A DNA stretch of 64,000 nucleotides from CBDDFN01 sp965227065 (GTDB lineage Bacteria > Pseudomonadota > Alphaproteobacteria > SPJN01), in the NCBI GenBank assembly GCA_965227065.1, contig CBDDFN010000020.1:850681-914680 (forward strand), given 5' to 3'. Within the stretch, counting starts at the first letter, position 1. Each line of letters begins with the position of its first letter. Of the stretch, positions 26,506 through 35,557 are shown in pieces. The notes beneath the pieces are model-generated. The model was not told the origin of the DNA. It saw only the letters and a list, made by a program, of their open reading frames with translations, and did not search any database. The position numbers and the translations under genes are program-made.

Positions 26506-26512
26506 CCCACAA

Positions 26513-26624
26513 CGTCATTCCGGACAGGCCATGGGCCTGATCCGGAATCTGATGGCGGCCTTACCCTATGATCAGATTCCGGGTTCCATCCGGCGCGAAT
26601 GCTTCGGATGGCCCCGGAATGACG
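26513..26624. repeat. Nested palindromic (REP-like) element overlapping a gene end
   Basis: Outer arms CGTCATTCCGG (26513-26523) and CCGGAATGACG (26614-26624) and inner arms CCGGAATCTGAT (26542-26553) and ATCAGATTCCGG (26571-26582) are perfect inverted repeats. Each half also folds on itself (CCGGACAGGCC/GGCCTGATCCGG on the left; CCATCCG/CGGATGG on the right). Elements starting GTCATTCCGG are common intergenic repeats in alphaproteobacteria. This copy covers the gap after the esterase gene and the last ~20 codons of the convergent gene. No second copy was noticed in the window. Confidence 0.8.
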
Positions 26625-27577
26625 GTTCCAGCCAATGGGTTGCCGAGTACGCCAATCCCCTCTATCTCGATTTCGATCAGCGACCCGGCAGGCGGGAAGC
26701 GGCCGCTTTCAAAGCCGGTTCCCCATTCGCACGCACCCGTGCCGAAAATCTCGCCGGGCTGCAAGGTTTCGCCCGCACTGGCATAGGCGATCATTTCAGC
26801 CACCGAATGGGTCAGCCCGTCCGTGTCGCCCTTGCCCCATTCAACACCGTTCACGCGCACGCGGATTTTGCGGCAATAGGGGTCTTCGATTTCATCGGCG
26901 GTGACCAGGACGGGGCCGAAAATATGGCTGCCGTCAAAATCCTTGCCCTTGGCGGGACCGGCATGAAGGGGATTGGACAGCTCGCCCGCCAGCAGGCCAC
27001 GCGCGGTGACGTCATTGTAGATCATGTAACCAAAGACATGATCCATCGCGTCATCTTCTTCGATATTCTTGCCCGGCTTGCCGATGACAAAGGCCAGTTC
27101 AGCTTCATAGTCCATCAGCAGTGCGCCCGGCGGTGGCACGATCGGTGCGCCGGGACCGGCAACGCAAAAGCGGTTAGCCTTGTAATAGAAAGGCCGCTCG
27201 TAGAAATCTTTCGGAACACGCTTCCATTTGATCAGCCGGTTCAGCCGGACCATCCATTCGCCGTAGCGCGCGCGCAGGCTGGCCTCGATGGCCCGCTTGT
27301 AATGGGCCTCATAGGCTGAAAAGCAGCGGATCTGCACAGGCAGGGGAAGGGGCGCAAGAAGACCAACATCGCCCAGGGGCCAGGAAATTGCTTTGGGATC
27401 GGAGAGTACCGCTTCGGCACGCTGAAGTCCGGCATCGCCCGCGTCGATCAGCGCTTGCATGGAGCTCAGCGCCACATCATCCGGCGCGGTCGCAGTCAGA
27501 TCGATAATTGTGTCTTCGCCTGACAGCGCGCCAAGCCGCACGGTCTGGTCGGGGGCTTCAAAGCTCACCAGCTTCAT
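26561..27577 (-). CDS. Fumarylacetoacetate hydrolase family protein
   Basis: 338 residues. An N-terminal ~80-residue region precedes the FAH catalytic fold, with the metal and active-site tract YEAELAFVIGK, DHVFGYMIYNDVTARG and a later GDTDGLTHSVAEMIAYAS. FAH-family enzymes cleave C-C bonds or decarboxylate/hydrate acyl-pyruvate-like compounds in aromatic catabolism; the exact substrate is unknown. The expected end near VLGNP is followed by ~20 extra residues (AGTVIPGPSEAFAPDG and on) encoded inside a palindromic element, which also supplies the stop. AAGGTGA before ATG 27577 supports the start. Confidence 0.88.
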   Translation of the reverse strand: MKLVSFEAPDQTVRLGALSGEDTIIDLTATAPDDVALSSMQALIDAGDAGLQRAEAVLSDPKAISWPLGDVGLLAPLPLPVQIRCFSAYEAHYKRAIEASLRARYGEWMVRLNRLIKWKRVPKDFYERPFYYKANRFCVAGPGAPIVPPPGALLMDYEAELAFVIGKPGKNIEEDDAMDHVFGYMIYNDVTARGLLAGELSNPLHAGPAKGKDFDGSHIFGPVLVTADEIEDPYCRKIRVRVNGVEWGKGDTDGLTHSVAEMIAYASAGETLQPGEIFGTGACEWGTGFESGRFPPAGSLIEIEIEGIGVLGNPLAGTVIPGPSEAFAPDGTRNLIIG

Positions 27578-27659
27578 AGTCTGTCACCTTTTCTGCGCAC
27601 CTTGATTGCGCGGGCGTTGTGGGGTCGAATGACACCAAAATCAAACCGGAGTCCACCCC

Positions 27660-28457
27660 ATGCATGCGACGCGCCTGTTTCAATCCTGTGTCCGGCTCGA
27701 CCGCGATGACGCAATCGCCACCATCACGCTTGACCGGGAATCCGACAGCAATGCGATTTCCAACGCCGTGCGCATGGGGGTGGTTGAAGCCCTTGATGTG
27801 ATCGAGACCGATCCCGATTGCCGCGTCGTTGTCGTGACGGGTGAGGGGGAGGACGCCTTTTCGGTCGGCGCCGACATTGCCGAAATGGCCCATATGGCGC
27901 CTATCGAGGTACGGGAAGCCGCCCATCTGGCGCGCAGCATGCATGAGCGGCTGGCGCGATTTCCGCTGCCCATTGTGGCCGCGCTTAAGGGCGGCTGTAC
28001 CGGGGCGGGGCTTGAGCTTGCGCTTCATTGCGACATCCGCTTTGCCCGCGATGACACGCGCTTTGGCTTTCCCGGCGTCAATATCGGGCTGACAAGCGGC
28101 GGCAATGCCCTGTGGCGGCTGACCCGGCTGATCGGTGCCGCTCCTGCGCGGGCGCTGTGTCTGACCGGCGGGATCATCACCGCCGAACGCGCCTTCATGC
28201 TGGGGCTCGTCACCAATGTGCTCAAGGTCGATGATTTTGATGAGAATATTGCGGCCCTGGCGGAGCATCTGGCGAGCCTGTCGCCCCATGCGCTCAGCGA
28301 AACCAAGGCACTGCTCAACCTCGCGATGAGCGGGGATGAAGAAAAGACCGCCTCAGCGGGTCTGGAAGCGCAGGTCAAATGTTTCCAGGAGGGCGACGCC
28401 GCCGAAATGCTCGCCCAGATGTTCGGCACCGCGGTTCCCGATGTGACGGTTCACTAA
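27660..28457 (+). CDS. Enoyl-CoA hydratase/isomerase family protein
   Basis: 265 residues with the crotonase fold: FSVGADIAEM oxyanion segment, ALKGGCTGAGLELALHCDIRFA, then FGFPGVNIGLTSGGN. In classical enoyl-CoA hydratases the last block has a catalytic Glu in a PE pair; here it reads PG, so the reaction may not be simple hydration. Other crotonases without this Glu act as isomerases, hydrolases or lyases. It is divergent from the FAH-family gene and convergent with the alpha/beta hydrolase. The start has GGAG upstream. Confidence 0.85.
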   Translation: MHATRLFQSCVRLDRDDAIATITLDRESDSNAISNAVRMGVVEALDVIETDPDCRVVVVTGEGEDAFSVGADIAEMAHMAPIEVREAAHLARSMHERLARFPLPIVAALKGGCTGAGLELALHCDIRFARDDTRFGFPGVNIGLTSGGNALWRLTRLIGAAPARALCLTGGIITAERAFMLGLVTNVLKVDDFDENIAALAEHLASLSPHALSETKALLNLAMSGDEEKTASAGLEAQVKCFQEGDAAEMLAQMFGTAVPDVTVH

Positions 28458-28460
28458 CGC

Positions 28461-29330
28461 TTATTGCCCATCGATCTGCGCCAGAAATCCTTCAAGCGCG
28501 GTAACGGCGGCAGGCTCGGTCAGCGTCGGCGCATGGCCGCGATTGGGAACCTCGCAGACCTGAAGATCGGGCTTTTCCACCTTCATCTTCTCAACGGTCT
28601 TGGCATCGAGAATGTCGGACAAGGCCCCGCGCACCACCAGCGTGGGAATGTTTTTAAGCGCCTTGTAGAGCGTCCAGGCGCCGGGCAGATCACGCGCCCC
28701 GGCAAGCCGGCGGATCGCCTTGCCGATAGCGGGGTCATAGAGCAGCTCAAGCTTGCCGTCTTTTTCCTCGATCATATTGCGGGTCAGCGCTTCCCATTCG
28801 GCATCTGGCAGATCGGGGAAGGCGATTTCATTGATCTTGCGGGTGCCGGCAACCGCCTGCTCCCACGTCTCCGGTGTTTTGGTCCGGCCAACATAAGACA
28901 GGATGCGCAGCATGCCTTTGACGCTGACCTTGGGGCCGATATCGTTGAGGATCGCGGCTTTTAGCGCGGTGGGGCGCTGGGCGGCCATGTTCATGGTGAT
29001 CAGCCCGCCGCGCGAGGTGCCCAGAAATACCATGTGATTAAGGCCAAGGGCCGCCATGGCCTGCAACACATCCTGGGTTTCCTGAGCCACCGTGTAGCTC
29101 TTGTAACTTGCGGCCCAATCAGATTGACCGCGCCCGCGCAGATCAAGGGCGATCACCCGGCGCTTGTCCGACAAGATCGAGGCAATGCCGTGAAAATCCC
29201 GGCTGTTGCGCGTCAGGCCCGGCAAACACAGAACCGGCTGGGTGCTTGCATCCCTGGGCCCATAATCGCGATAGGCCATGCGCACACCATCTTGCAGCGT
29301 GACAAAGCCTTGCTCGAAACTCTCACTCAT
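28461..29330 (-). CDS. Alpha/beta-fold hydrolase
   Basis: 289 residues. Nucleophile elbow GTSRGG (Ser 106), the PGLTRNSRDF loop after the first strands, DLRGRGQSDW, and a final RGHAPTL carrying the catalytic His. An Asp near LSDILDAKTV probably completes the triad. Substrate unknown; such proteins near crotonases and FAH enzymes often cleave esters or C-C bonds. ATG 29330 with GGGGA upstream is preferred over the upstream in-frame start. The lytic transglycosylase gene ends just before it on the same strand. Confidence 0.88.
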   Translation of the reverse strand: MSESFEQGFVTLQDGVRMAYRDYGPRDASTQPVLCLPGLTRNSRDFHGIASILSDKRRVIALDLRGRGQSDWAASYKSYTVAQETQDVLQAMAALGLNHMVFLGTSRGGLITMNMAAQRPTALKAAILNDIGPKVSVKGMLRILSYVGRTKTPETWEQAVAGTRKINEIAFPDLPDAEWEALTRNMIEEKDGKLELLYDPAIGKAIRRLAGARDLPGAWTLYKALKNIPTLVVRGALSDILDAKTVEKMKVEKPDLQVCEVPNRGHAPTLTEPAAVTALEGFLAQIDGQ

Positions 29331-29340
29331 ATCGGTCCCC

Positions 29341-31476
29341 CTAATAGCCTGCGGCCAGCGACTGCGCGCCGGGGCCTTCAGCCGATTGAGCCCCATTGGT
29401 CAGGATCGGCCCCAAGGCGAGGCGGCCCTGATCTTTTTCACCCAATTGCTCGCGATAGATCGGTACGGCTTCTAAGACACGTTGGACGTAATTGCGGGTC
29501 TCGGAAAAGGGGATCAGTTCGATCCAGTCGACCCATGCAATCTCGCCCAGACGCGGATCGCCATATTCCTTGACCCAGCGATTGACCCGGTGCGGCCCGG
29601 CATTATAGCCCGCAACCGCCATCACATAAGAACCATTGAACTCGGTGATCAGATCGCCCAGATAGGCCGAACCCAGCATGGCATTATAGGTCGGGTTATC
29701 GAGCAGCTCGCTTTTGGAATATTTGAGATTGAGCTGACGGGCGACCTGTTTGGCCGTGGCGGGCATGAGCTGCATCAGGCCCGAGGCGCCAGCATGGCTG
29801 ACCGCATCGGTGCGGAACTCACTTTCCTGACGCTGTACCGAAAGCACCAGCGCATCTTCCGGTACAAAACCGGTCATGGTTTCCAGCGCCCCAAAGCCGG
29901 GCAGCTCGATCACCGGATAAGCCGCCGCAATCAAATGAACATCTTCGTAAGAGGCAAGCTTGGCGGCCCGCAGCCCCAGATCAAGCCGGTCCAGATAGGT
30001 GCCAAGCGCGGCCATCAACACAAGCTCTTCACTTGATTCGGCATTGCGAATCATGTCGATGAACAGGATGCGCAGCAATTTGCGTTCCCCCATTTCATGC
30101 AGGCGCATGAAAACTTTGATCACCGGGCGGTTCAAAAACTCATCGGTCAGAATGTCGGGGGTCGCCAAAACGTCTTCGCGGACGGGCGGGGCGGTGTCGA
30201 GCTTCTCGCGCGCCAGCCTGCCATAAAAGGTCATGTCATACCGCGCGGCGGCGAGGTACCAGCGCTGGGCGAGCGGCCGCCGCGCCATGGTGGACAGGGC
30301 TTCGGCCAGCCAGTAAGCCCCGCGCGCGCGGCTGATCGGGCGGCCGACACCAGAATACATGGTGTGGAAATGCTTCGCTGCTGCCAGCGGGTCATTCAAA
30401 AAGCGCAGCTTGATCCAGCCAGCCATCCACTCGCAATCGGCAAATGGCGCACCTTCGGTGAAACCATGACCAGCGGACAGGCGGTATGCCTTGTCATAAT
30501 CTTTTTCTTTGAGGTAGTGGCGGATCAGGATGCGCCGTTCGATCCACATTTTGTCGGGCCGCAATTCGGTGCCCTGATCATACCCAGAATTGAGCAGCAA
30601 ATCGGCGGCCTCATCGCGCATGCCTTTGCGGCGGCGCCAGCGCACCCGCTCATAAATCAGGCCGGTTTCGGTCTGTAGCCGGGCCGGCACCTTGGCGATT
30701 TTGGAATCGACATAAGGGGCGGAAGTCCTCAGCGCAATGCGGGCTTCAGCCAGCAGCTGAAACTCCAGCGTGACCCGATTGATCTGGCGGCGCGCCGAGA
30801 TCATATGGCCGTCCCACAACAGATTATCGAGCCGGGCGAGATGATCACTGTCTCGCAGATGATGGCCAATCGACTCCAGGATTTGCCGCTCTTCCTTGTC
30901 CGTGAAGGTGCCCTCGCGCCAGCCCTGGCGGACCATATCGACGCCTTCACCAATCTTGCCGGTCGCGAGCAGCAATTCGCCATAGCGGATCCTGCCGATC
31001 GAGGTGATGGGGGCATGCGTTCCGAACCAGCCGGCCCGATCAGCCACAGCAACAGTGTCCATCGCGTCTTCAACCCGGCTGACAATCCGGTTCCACTGCG
31101 GAAAGCGGCCATGCCGGGCGTAAAAGGCGGTTGCCTTGGTGACCAGGTCGGCATCCTTCGCCATGGTCTTAAGCTCGTACCAGTCGATGATCGGCACAAG
31201 CCCCCGGTCGGCCACGGAGCGGACATGGGAATGTGCGCGCGTGTAAGCGCGGCTGCGCGCGGCTTGCAGCGCGTCCTGATAGGCTGCGCGGTCGCTGGCA
31301 CTCATGATCTGGGGCAGGCGCTCAGGCTTGGGCGAGGGGCGCGGAATAGATAGACCCGCGCGCGGATCAGGGGTCGGGCGAGGGATTTCAGCCCCCGCCG
31401 AATGGGCATACAACAGCGCCGCCGCCCCAAGGAGCGCCGCGCCGATTGAGTTTTTGTGTCTTTGAGTGACCCGCAT
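29341..31476 (-). CDS. Soluble lytic murein transglycosylase
   Basis: 711 residues. N-terminal signal sequence (~1-30), a long superhelical alpha domain (~60-520) of the Slt70 doughnut type, and a C-terminal SLT catalytic domain with RQESEFRTDAVSHAGASG (catalytic Glu, ~residue 551), LMQLMPATAKQVA and YNAGPHRVNRWVKEYG. It cleaves peptidoglycan glycan strands in the periplasm, giving 1,6-anhydro products. It lies just upstream of the alpha/beta hydrolase gene on the same strand (10-base gap) and divergent from dapA, with ~180 bases of intergenic DNA between. Confidence 0.93.
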   Translation of the reverse strand: MRVTQRHKNSIGAALLGAAALLYAHSAGAEIPRPTPDPRAGLSIPRPSPKPERLPQIMSASDRAAYQDALQAARSRAYTRAHSHVRSVADRGLVPIIDWYELKTMAKDADLVTKATAFYARHGRFPQWNRIVSRVEDAMDTVAVADRAGWFGTHAPITSIGRIRYGELLLATGKIGEGVDMVRQGWREGTFTDKEERQILESIGHHLRDSDHLARLDNLLWDGHMISARRQINRVTLEFQLLAEARIALRTSAPYVDSKIAKVPARLQTETGLIYERVRWRRRKGMRDEAADLLLNSGYDQGTELRPDKMWIERRILIRHYLKEKDYDKAYRLSAGHGFTEGAPFADCEWMAGWIKLRFLNDPLAAAKHFHTMYSGVGRPISRARGAYWLAEALSTMARRPLAQRWYLAAARYDMTFYGRLAREKLDTAPPVREDVLATPDILTDEFLNRPVIKVFMRLHEMGERKLLRILFIDMIRNAESSEELVLMAALGTYLDRLDLGLRAAKLASYEDVHLIAAAYPVIELPGFGALETMTGFVPEDALVLSVQRQESEFRTDAVSHAGASGLMQLMPATAKQVARQLNLKYSKSELLDNPTYNAMLGSAYLGDLITEFNGSYVMAVAGYNAGPHRVNRWVKEYGDPRLGEIAWVDWIELIPFSETRNYVQRVLEAVPIYREQLGEKDQGRLALGPILTNGAQSAEGPGAQSLAAGY

Positions 31477-31657
31477 AATTCATACTCTAGCCGAAAAAAG
31501 GCCCGCTTCGCGAATGAAAGCTGTATAACACGCCCCGCGATTCCTCAGTTTTTTGTGATCGTGTCGCGCACAAGCTCTTCACACCCCGGTGGCGGCTTTG
31601 TATTGTGCGCGCCTTATTTGGTTGAACATTCGCGCATTTGCGCGGCAGGTGGGTAAA

Positions 31658-32548
31658 ATGTCCCTATTCAAAGGCTCCATGACGGCGCTGATCACGCCTT
31701 TCCGCACCGATGGCACGGTTGATGACCGCGCCTATCAGGAATTTGTGGATTGGCAGATTAAACAGGGCACCCACGGGCTGGTGCCGGTGGGAACAACCGG
31801 CGAATCACCCACGCTCAGCCATGATGAACATCATCGCGTGGTTGAGCTGTGTATTGAGGCCGCCGCGGGCCGGGTTCCCGTGCTTGCGGGAACCGGGTCA
31901 AACTCCACCATTGAAGCGATTGAGCTGACAAAACATGCCAAAGCCGCCGGGGCAACCGGCGCGCTGGTGGTCACGCCTTATTACAACAAGCCTTCCCAGG
32001 AAGGCCTGTTCCAGCACTACAAAGCAATCAATGATGCGGTCGAATTTCCGGTCATCATCTACAATATTCCCGGCCGGTCGGTGATTGACATGTCGGCGGA
32101 AACGATGGGCCGTCTGGCCGCTCTGCCCAATATTATCGGTGTCAAGGATGCCACCGGCAAGATTGAGCGGGTCACCCAGCAGCGTTTGAGCTGCGGGGAG
32201 GATTTCATCCAGCTGTCGGGCGAAGATGCCACAGCCCTTGCCTTTAATGCCCATGGCGGGGTTGGCTGTATTTCAGTGACTGCCAATGTCGCCCCTGCTG
32301 AATGCGCCGCGATGCAGAACGCGACGCTCGAAGGCCGCTGGGAAGAAGCCCGCGACTGGACCGATAAACTCATGCCGTTGCACGAGGCGATGTTCATGGA
32401 CAGCTCGCCCGGTCCGGTCAAATATGCTGCCGCCCGCCGGGGCATTTGCCACGACACAATCCGTGCGCCGCTCATCCTGCCCGATGAGCCCACACGCGCC
32501 CGTGTCCGCGAAGTGCTCCAGGCGCTGGGGCTGTCACGGGCCTATTGA
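31658..32548 (+). CDS. dapA: 4-hydroxy-tetrahydrodipicolinate synthase
   Basis: 296 residues, the family's usual length. Visible active-site residues are the TTGESPTL loop (Thr 46-47), Tyr 135 in IIYNIPGR, and the Schiff-base Lys 163 in IIGVKDATG. It condenses pyruvate and aspartate semialdehyde in lysine and peptidoglycan-precursor synthesis. An earlier in-frame extension exists, but ATG 31658, preceded by CAGGTGGG, matches the family. The stop overlaps the smpB start in TGATG. Confidence 0.97.
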   Translation: MSLFKGSMTALITPFRTDGTVDDRAYQEFVDWQIKQGTHGLVPVGTTGESPTLSHDEHHRVVELCIEAAAGRVPVLAGTGSNSTIEAIELTKHAKAAGATGALVVTPYYNKPSQEGLFQHYKAINDAVEFPVIIYNIPGRSVIDMSAETMGRLAALPNIIGVKDATGKIERVTQQRLSCGEDFIQLSGEDATALAFNAHGGVGCISVTANVAPAECAAMQNATLEGRWEEARDWTDKLMPLHEAMFMDSSPGPVKYAAARRGICHDTIRAPLILPDEPTRARVREVLQALGLSRAY

Positions 32549-33033
32549 TGGCCAAGAAGAAAGCCAAATCAGGTCTGCTGAGCCATGGTCTTGTCGCGGA
32601 AAACCGCAAGGCCCGCTACACATATGAGATCACCGACACGGTGGAAGCGGGCCTGTTGCTGACCGGCACCGAGGTTAAAGCCTTGCGCAATGGCCGGGCC
32701 AATATCGCCGAAAGCTATGCCTCGATCGAGCATGAGGAAGCCTGGCTGATCAATGCTGATATTCCTGTCTATGAGGCGGGCAATATTCACAATCATCATC
32801 CGCGCCGGAAACGCAAATTGCTGCTGCATCGCAAACAGGTTGATCAGTTGCACGGTGCGGTCCGGCAGGCGGGCATGACGCTGGTACCGCTCAAGCTTTA
32901 TTTCAATGACCGGGGCCTCGCCAAATTGCTGATTGGTCTGGGCAAGGGTAAAAAAACCGTCGACAAGCGCGAGACGGAAAAGAAGCGCGACTGGCAGCGC
33001 GACAAGGCCCGCATCATGAAGGAACGCGGCTGA
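32548..33033 (+). CDS. smpB: SsrA-binding protein SmpB
   Basis: 161 residues. Recognised by EITDTVEAGLLLTGTEVKALR, NIAESYASIE, HHPRRKRKLLLHR and the basic C-terminal tail KGKKTVDKRETEKKRDWQRD, which enters the ribosomal A site. It delivers tmRNA for rescue of stalled ribosomes. It starts one base before the dapA stop ends, a common dapA-smpB pairing in alphaproteobacteria. The tmRNA gene itself is not seen nearby. Confidence 0.97.
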   Translation: MAKKKAKSGLLSHGLVAENRKARYTYEITDTVEAGLLLTGTEVKALRNGRANIAESYASIEHEEAWLINADIPVYEAGNIHNHHPRRKRKLLLHRKQVDQLHGAVRQAGMTLVPLKLYFNDRGLAKLLIGLGKGKKTVDKRETEKKRDWQRDKARIMKERG

Positions 33034-33084
33034 TCGCGTGATGCCACGGGGGCATGACACCTCCGTCGGAGAGGACAATGGGGA

Positions 33085-33663
33085 ATGTCAAAATCTGTCT
33101 TTGAGTATGTCGGCAATCTCGACACGCTGATTGCCGTCATTATTGGCGCCATCCTCGCCACGGGCGGGGCCTTGGTGGCCGAAGCCATTCAGGGCCGGCG
33201 AGACCGGGTGGCGCGCGAACGCAATGCGGCGAGCAATTTCGGCCTGATCCTGTCGGTTCAGATCAAGGGGCTTGAACAGGCGCTGCGCTCCCAGGATTTC
33301 GGGGAGCGCTGGGGCGACATTACCGTGCTGTTCTTCAACTCGTCCTTGCGTGAACTCGACTGGTATGATCGCAACCGCAACATGCTGTTTGATCTGCCCA
33401 ATCTGATGATCCGCTCGCGCATTCATCAGACCTATATGGGGCTTTATCTGCCCACTGAGCAGATCGTTCTGGCGTGCAATCACATCAAGGCAGGCGAGGA
33501 CGTGGAGCGTTGGAACCGCCAGCGCGAAGGCGCCATCGACATTTTGCGCGACAATCTTGAAGGCGCCCACGCCCTGTTCAATGAGCTTGAAGAGATCGCC
33601 CGCGCGCGTCTGGAATGTGATCTGGGGGCTGAGCAGCTGGTGACGGATGAGACGTCGCGTTAA
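33085..33663 (+). CDS. Membrane-anchored protein of unknown function
   Basis: 192 residues. One N-terminal membrane helix (~13-35) with a basic stop-transfer stretch GRRDRVARERN, then a mainly helical soluble part. I recognise no domain. It has a GAGAGGA ribosome-binding site, follows smpB by 51 bases, and converges with the uracil-DNA glycosylase gene, sharing TTAA as overlapping stops. The gap after smpB contains a small CTCCG-T-CGGAG dyad. Confidence 0.6.
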   Translation: MSKSVFEYVGNLDTLIAVIIGAILATGGALVAEAIQGRRDRVARERNAASNFGLILSVQIKGLEQALRSQDFGERWGDITVLFFNSSLRELDWYDRNRNMLFDLPNLMIRSRIHQTYMGLYLPTEQIVLACNHIKAGEDVERWNRQREGAIDILRDNLEGAHALFNELEEIARARLECDLGAEQLVTDETSR

Positions 33664-34310
33664 CGCCCAATCGTCTCAAACACCGCATCAAACATCGCCT
33701 CGGTCAGCCGGCCCGTATTGGTGTTGTAGCGCGAGCAATGATAGCTATCGACCATCCGCACGGTGCGGCCGTCGGGCAGGCTGATCTGATGTTCCGCGCC
33801 ATGACCGAAGGGAAAAGCCGACCGTTTCGCGCCAATCGCCGTTAACACCTGATCATGGGCAATCCGCCCCAGGACTAAAATGACCGACAGGTTGGGCAAT
33901 TCCGCCATGCGGTTGATCAACAGCGGACGGCATTCCTTAATCTCAGACGTGGTCGGCTTGTTTTGCGGCGGCACACAGCGTACCGCATTGGTGATCATCG
34001 CGCCTTCAAGTGCAAGCCCGTCGTCGGGCCGGGCATCATAGGTACCGCGTGACCAGCCAAACTTGGCGAGTGTGGCGTAGAGAAGATCACCGGCATAATC
34101 GCCGGTGAAGGGCCGGCCTGACCAGTTCGCGCCCTTCAGGCCCGGTGCCAGCCCAACGATCAGCAGACGCGCTTTAGCGTCTCCGAAACTCGGCACCGGC
34201 GCATTGAAGAAATCAGGATAAGCGCTCTCGTTCTGCGCGCGGAACTCAACCAGGCGCGGACACAGGTCACACGATAGCGGAGGCTCAGATAAATTTGCAA
34301 GATCAGTCAT
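33660..34310 (-). CDS. Family 5 (UdgB-type) uracil-DNA glycosylase
   Basis: 216 residues. CDLCPRL near the N-terminus and further cysteines (CVPPQNKPT, ECRPLL) are the expected ligands of the 4Fe-4S cluster. The family-5 motif GLAPGLKGANWSGRPFTGD corresponds to the UdgB pattern GLAPxxxGANxTGRxFTGD, and the C-terminal DSYHCSRYNTNTGRL holds the conserved His region. It removes uracil and related damaged bases from DNA. The NYN-domain gene lies upstream on the same strand, 13 bases away. Confidence 0.92.
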   Translation of the reverse strand: MTDLANLSEPPLSCDLCPRLVEFRAQNESAYPDFFNAPVPSFGDAKARLLIVGLAPGLKGANWSGRPFTGDYAGDLLYATLAKFGWSRGTYDARPDDGLALEGAMITNAVRCVPPQNKPTTSEIKECRPLLINRMAELPNLSVILVLGRIAHDQVLTAIGAKRSAFPFGHGAEHQISLPDGRTVRMVDSYHCSRYNTNTGRLTEAMFDAVFETIGR

Positions 34311-34323
34311 TTAGGCGATAAAC

Positions 34324-34938
34324 TTAATCATAATCATCAAAGTCGTCATCGTCATACTCATCATCATTGCGCGATTTGCGCGGGGCGCGGTCGTCCTCCC
34401 GATCATCGCGGCGTTCGCGGCCCATTTCTTTCATCAGATCGGCCAGTTCAAGGAAATGGTCGGCCTGGCGGCGCAGATCATCGGCAATCATCGGCGGGCG
34501 GGTTTTGACGGTTGAAACGACGCTGACGCGCTTGCCCTTGTTTTGCAGCGCCTTGACGAGCGCATGATAATCACCATCGCCGGTGAACAGCACATAGTGT
34601 TCAACGTGGGGCGCGAGTTCGAGCGCATCGACCGTCAGCTCCACATCCATCTTGCCCTTGACGCGCCGCCGCCCATTCTGATCGGTGAATTCGCGGGCGG
34701 CCTTCGTCACCACCCGGAAGCCGTTATAATCAAGCCAGTCGACCAGTGGACGCAGCGGCGAGTAATCATCATTTTCGAGAATGGCAGTGTAGTAATAGGC
34801 GCGAATGAGACGGCATTGCTGGCTGGTCCGTTCCAGAAGCTTTTTGTAATCAATGTCATAGCCCAGGGTGCGGGCGGCTGAAAACAGATTGGCACCGTCA
34901 ATCAGCAGCACCGTGCGTTCGTCGGCATAGGCGAACAT
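34324..34938 (-). CDS. NYN-domain (LabA/DUF88) protein with acidic tail
   Basis: 204 residues. NYN/PIN-like nuclease fold with the acidic residues LLIDGANLF, KGKMDVELTVDALE and LFTGDGDYHALVKALQ, which in this family form a metal-binding RNase site. After ~residue 165 the chain becomes highly charged, ending in a run of Asp/Tyr/Glu (DDEYDDDDFDDYD). LabA-type proteins have been linked to RNA turnover or regulation, but the target here is unknown. GAGGAGACAACCCT upstream of ATG 34938 supports the start. Confidence 0.85.
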   Translation of the reverse strand: MFAYADERTVLLIDGANLFSAARTLGYDIDYKKLLERTSQQCRLIRAYYYTAILENDDYSPLRPLVDWLDYNGFRVVTKAAREFTDQNGRRRVKGKMDVELTVDALELAPHVEHYVLFTGDGDYHALVKALQNKGKRVSVVSTVKTRPPMIADDLRRQADHFLELADLMKEMGRERRDDREDDRAPRKSRNDDEYDDDDFDDYD

Positions 34939-35041
34939 AGGGTTGTCTCCTCAAATGTCTTTATCAAATGACTTGGCTTCACAATGGGCGCGACAATGGG
35001 CCAAATAGAGGGCGGCGTCCAGAGCTTGCAACAAAGGCGTC

Positions 35042-35557
35042 ATGTCCATGATTCTGATCGGCCTTGGTGCCAATCTGCCCTTTGAGGGCCACCATCCCCC
35101 GGCCACCCTGATCCGCGCGTTGCACGCGATGGATACGCGCGGCCTTTGCGTGCGGCAAGTTTCAAGCCTCTATGCCAGCCCGCCCAAGCCGCTGTCGGGT
35201 CAGCCCTGGTTCACCAATCTGGTGGCACAGATCACGACACGGCTTGATCCTGACGCTTTGTTGGCCGAGTTGCATGCGATTGAGCGGCGGATGAGCCGGA
35301 CGCGCAAGGTGCGCTGGGCTGCGCGCACGCTCGACACCGATATTCTCGACTATAGAGGACAGATTATCGGGCGGGACGATCTTTCCTTGCCCCATCCCCG
35401 GATGGCACAGCGGATTTTCGTTCTCGAACCGCTGGCCGAGATTGCGCCTTTGTGGCGGCATCCCGAAACGGGAGAGGGGGTGCAAAGCCTGTTGCGCCGC
35501 GTCCGGCCCGGTGAAACGATTGTGCGGATTGCCCCCCCGCCGGTCCTGAGGCGCTGA
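35042..35557 (+). CDS. folK: 2-amino-4-hydroxy-6-hydroxymethyldihydropteridine pyrophosphokinase
   Basis: 171 residues. HPPK pattern: IGLGANLPFEG at the N-terminus, LYASPPKPLSGQPWFTNLV, RWAARTLDTDIL with the metal-binding Asp pair, and LPHPRMAQRIFVLEPLAEIAP. It transfers pyrophosphate from ATP in folate synthesis. Intergenic DNA after it (35558-35686) leads to rpoZ and includes a possible stem (ACCCCGCG with CGCGGGT) that is imperfect. Confidence 0.95.
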   Translation: MSMILIGLGANLPFEGHHPPATLIRALHAMDTRGLCVRQVSSLYASPPKPLSGQPWFTNLVAQITTRLDPDALLAELHAIERRMSRTRKVRWAARTLDTDILDYRGQIIGRDDLSLPHPRMAQRIFVLEPLAEIAPLWRHPETGEGVQSLLRRVRPGETIVRIAPPPVLRR

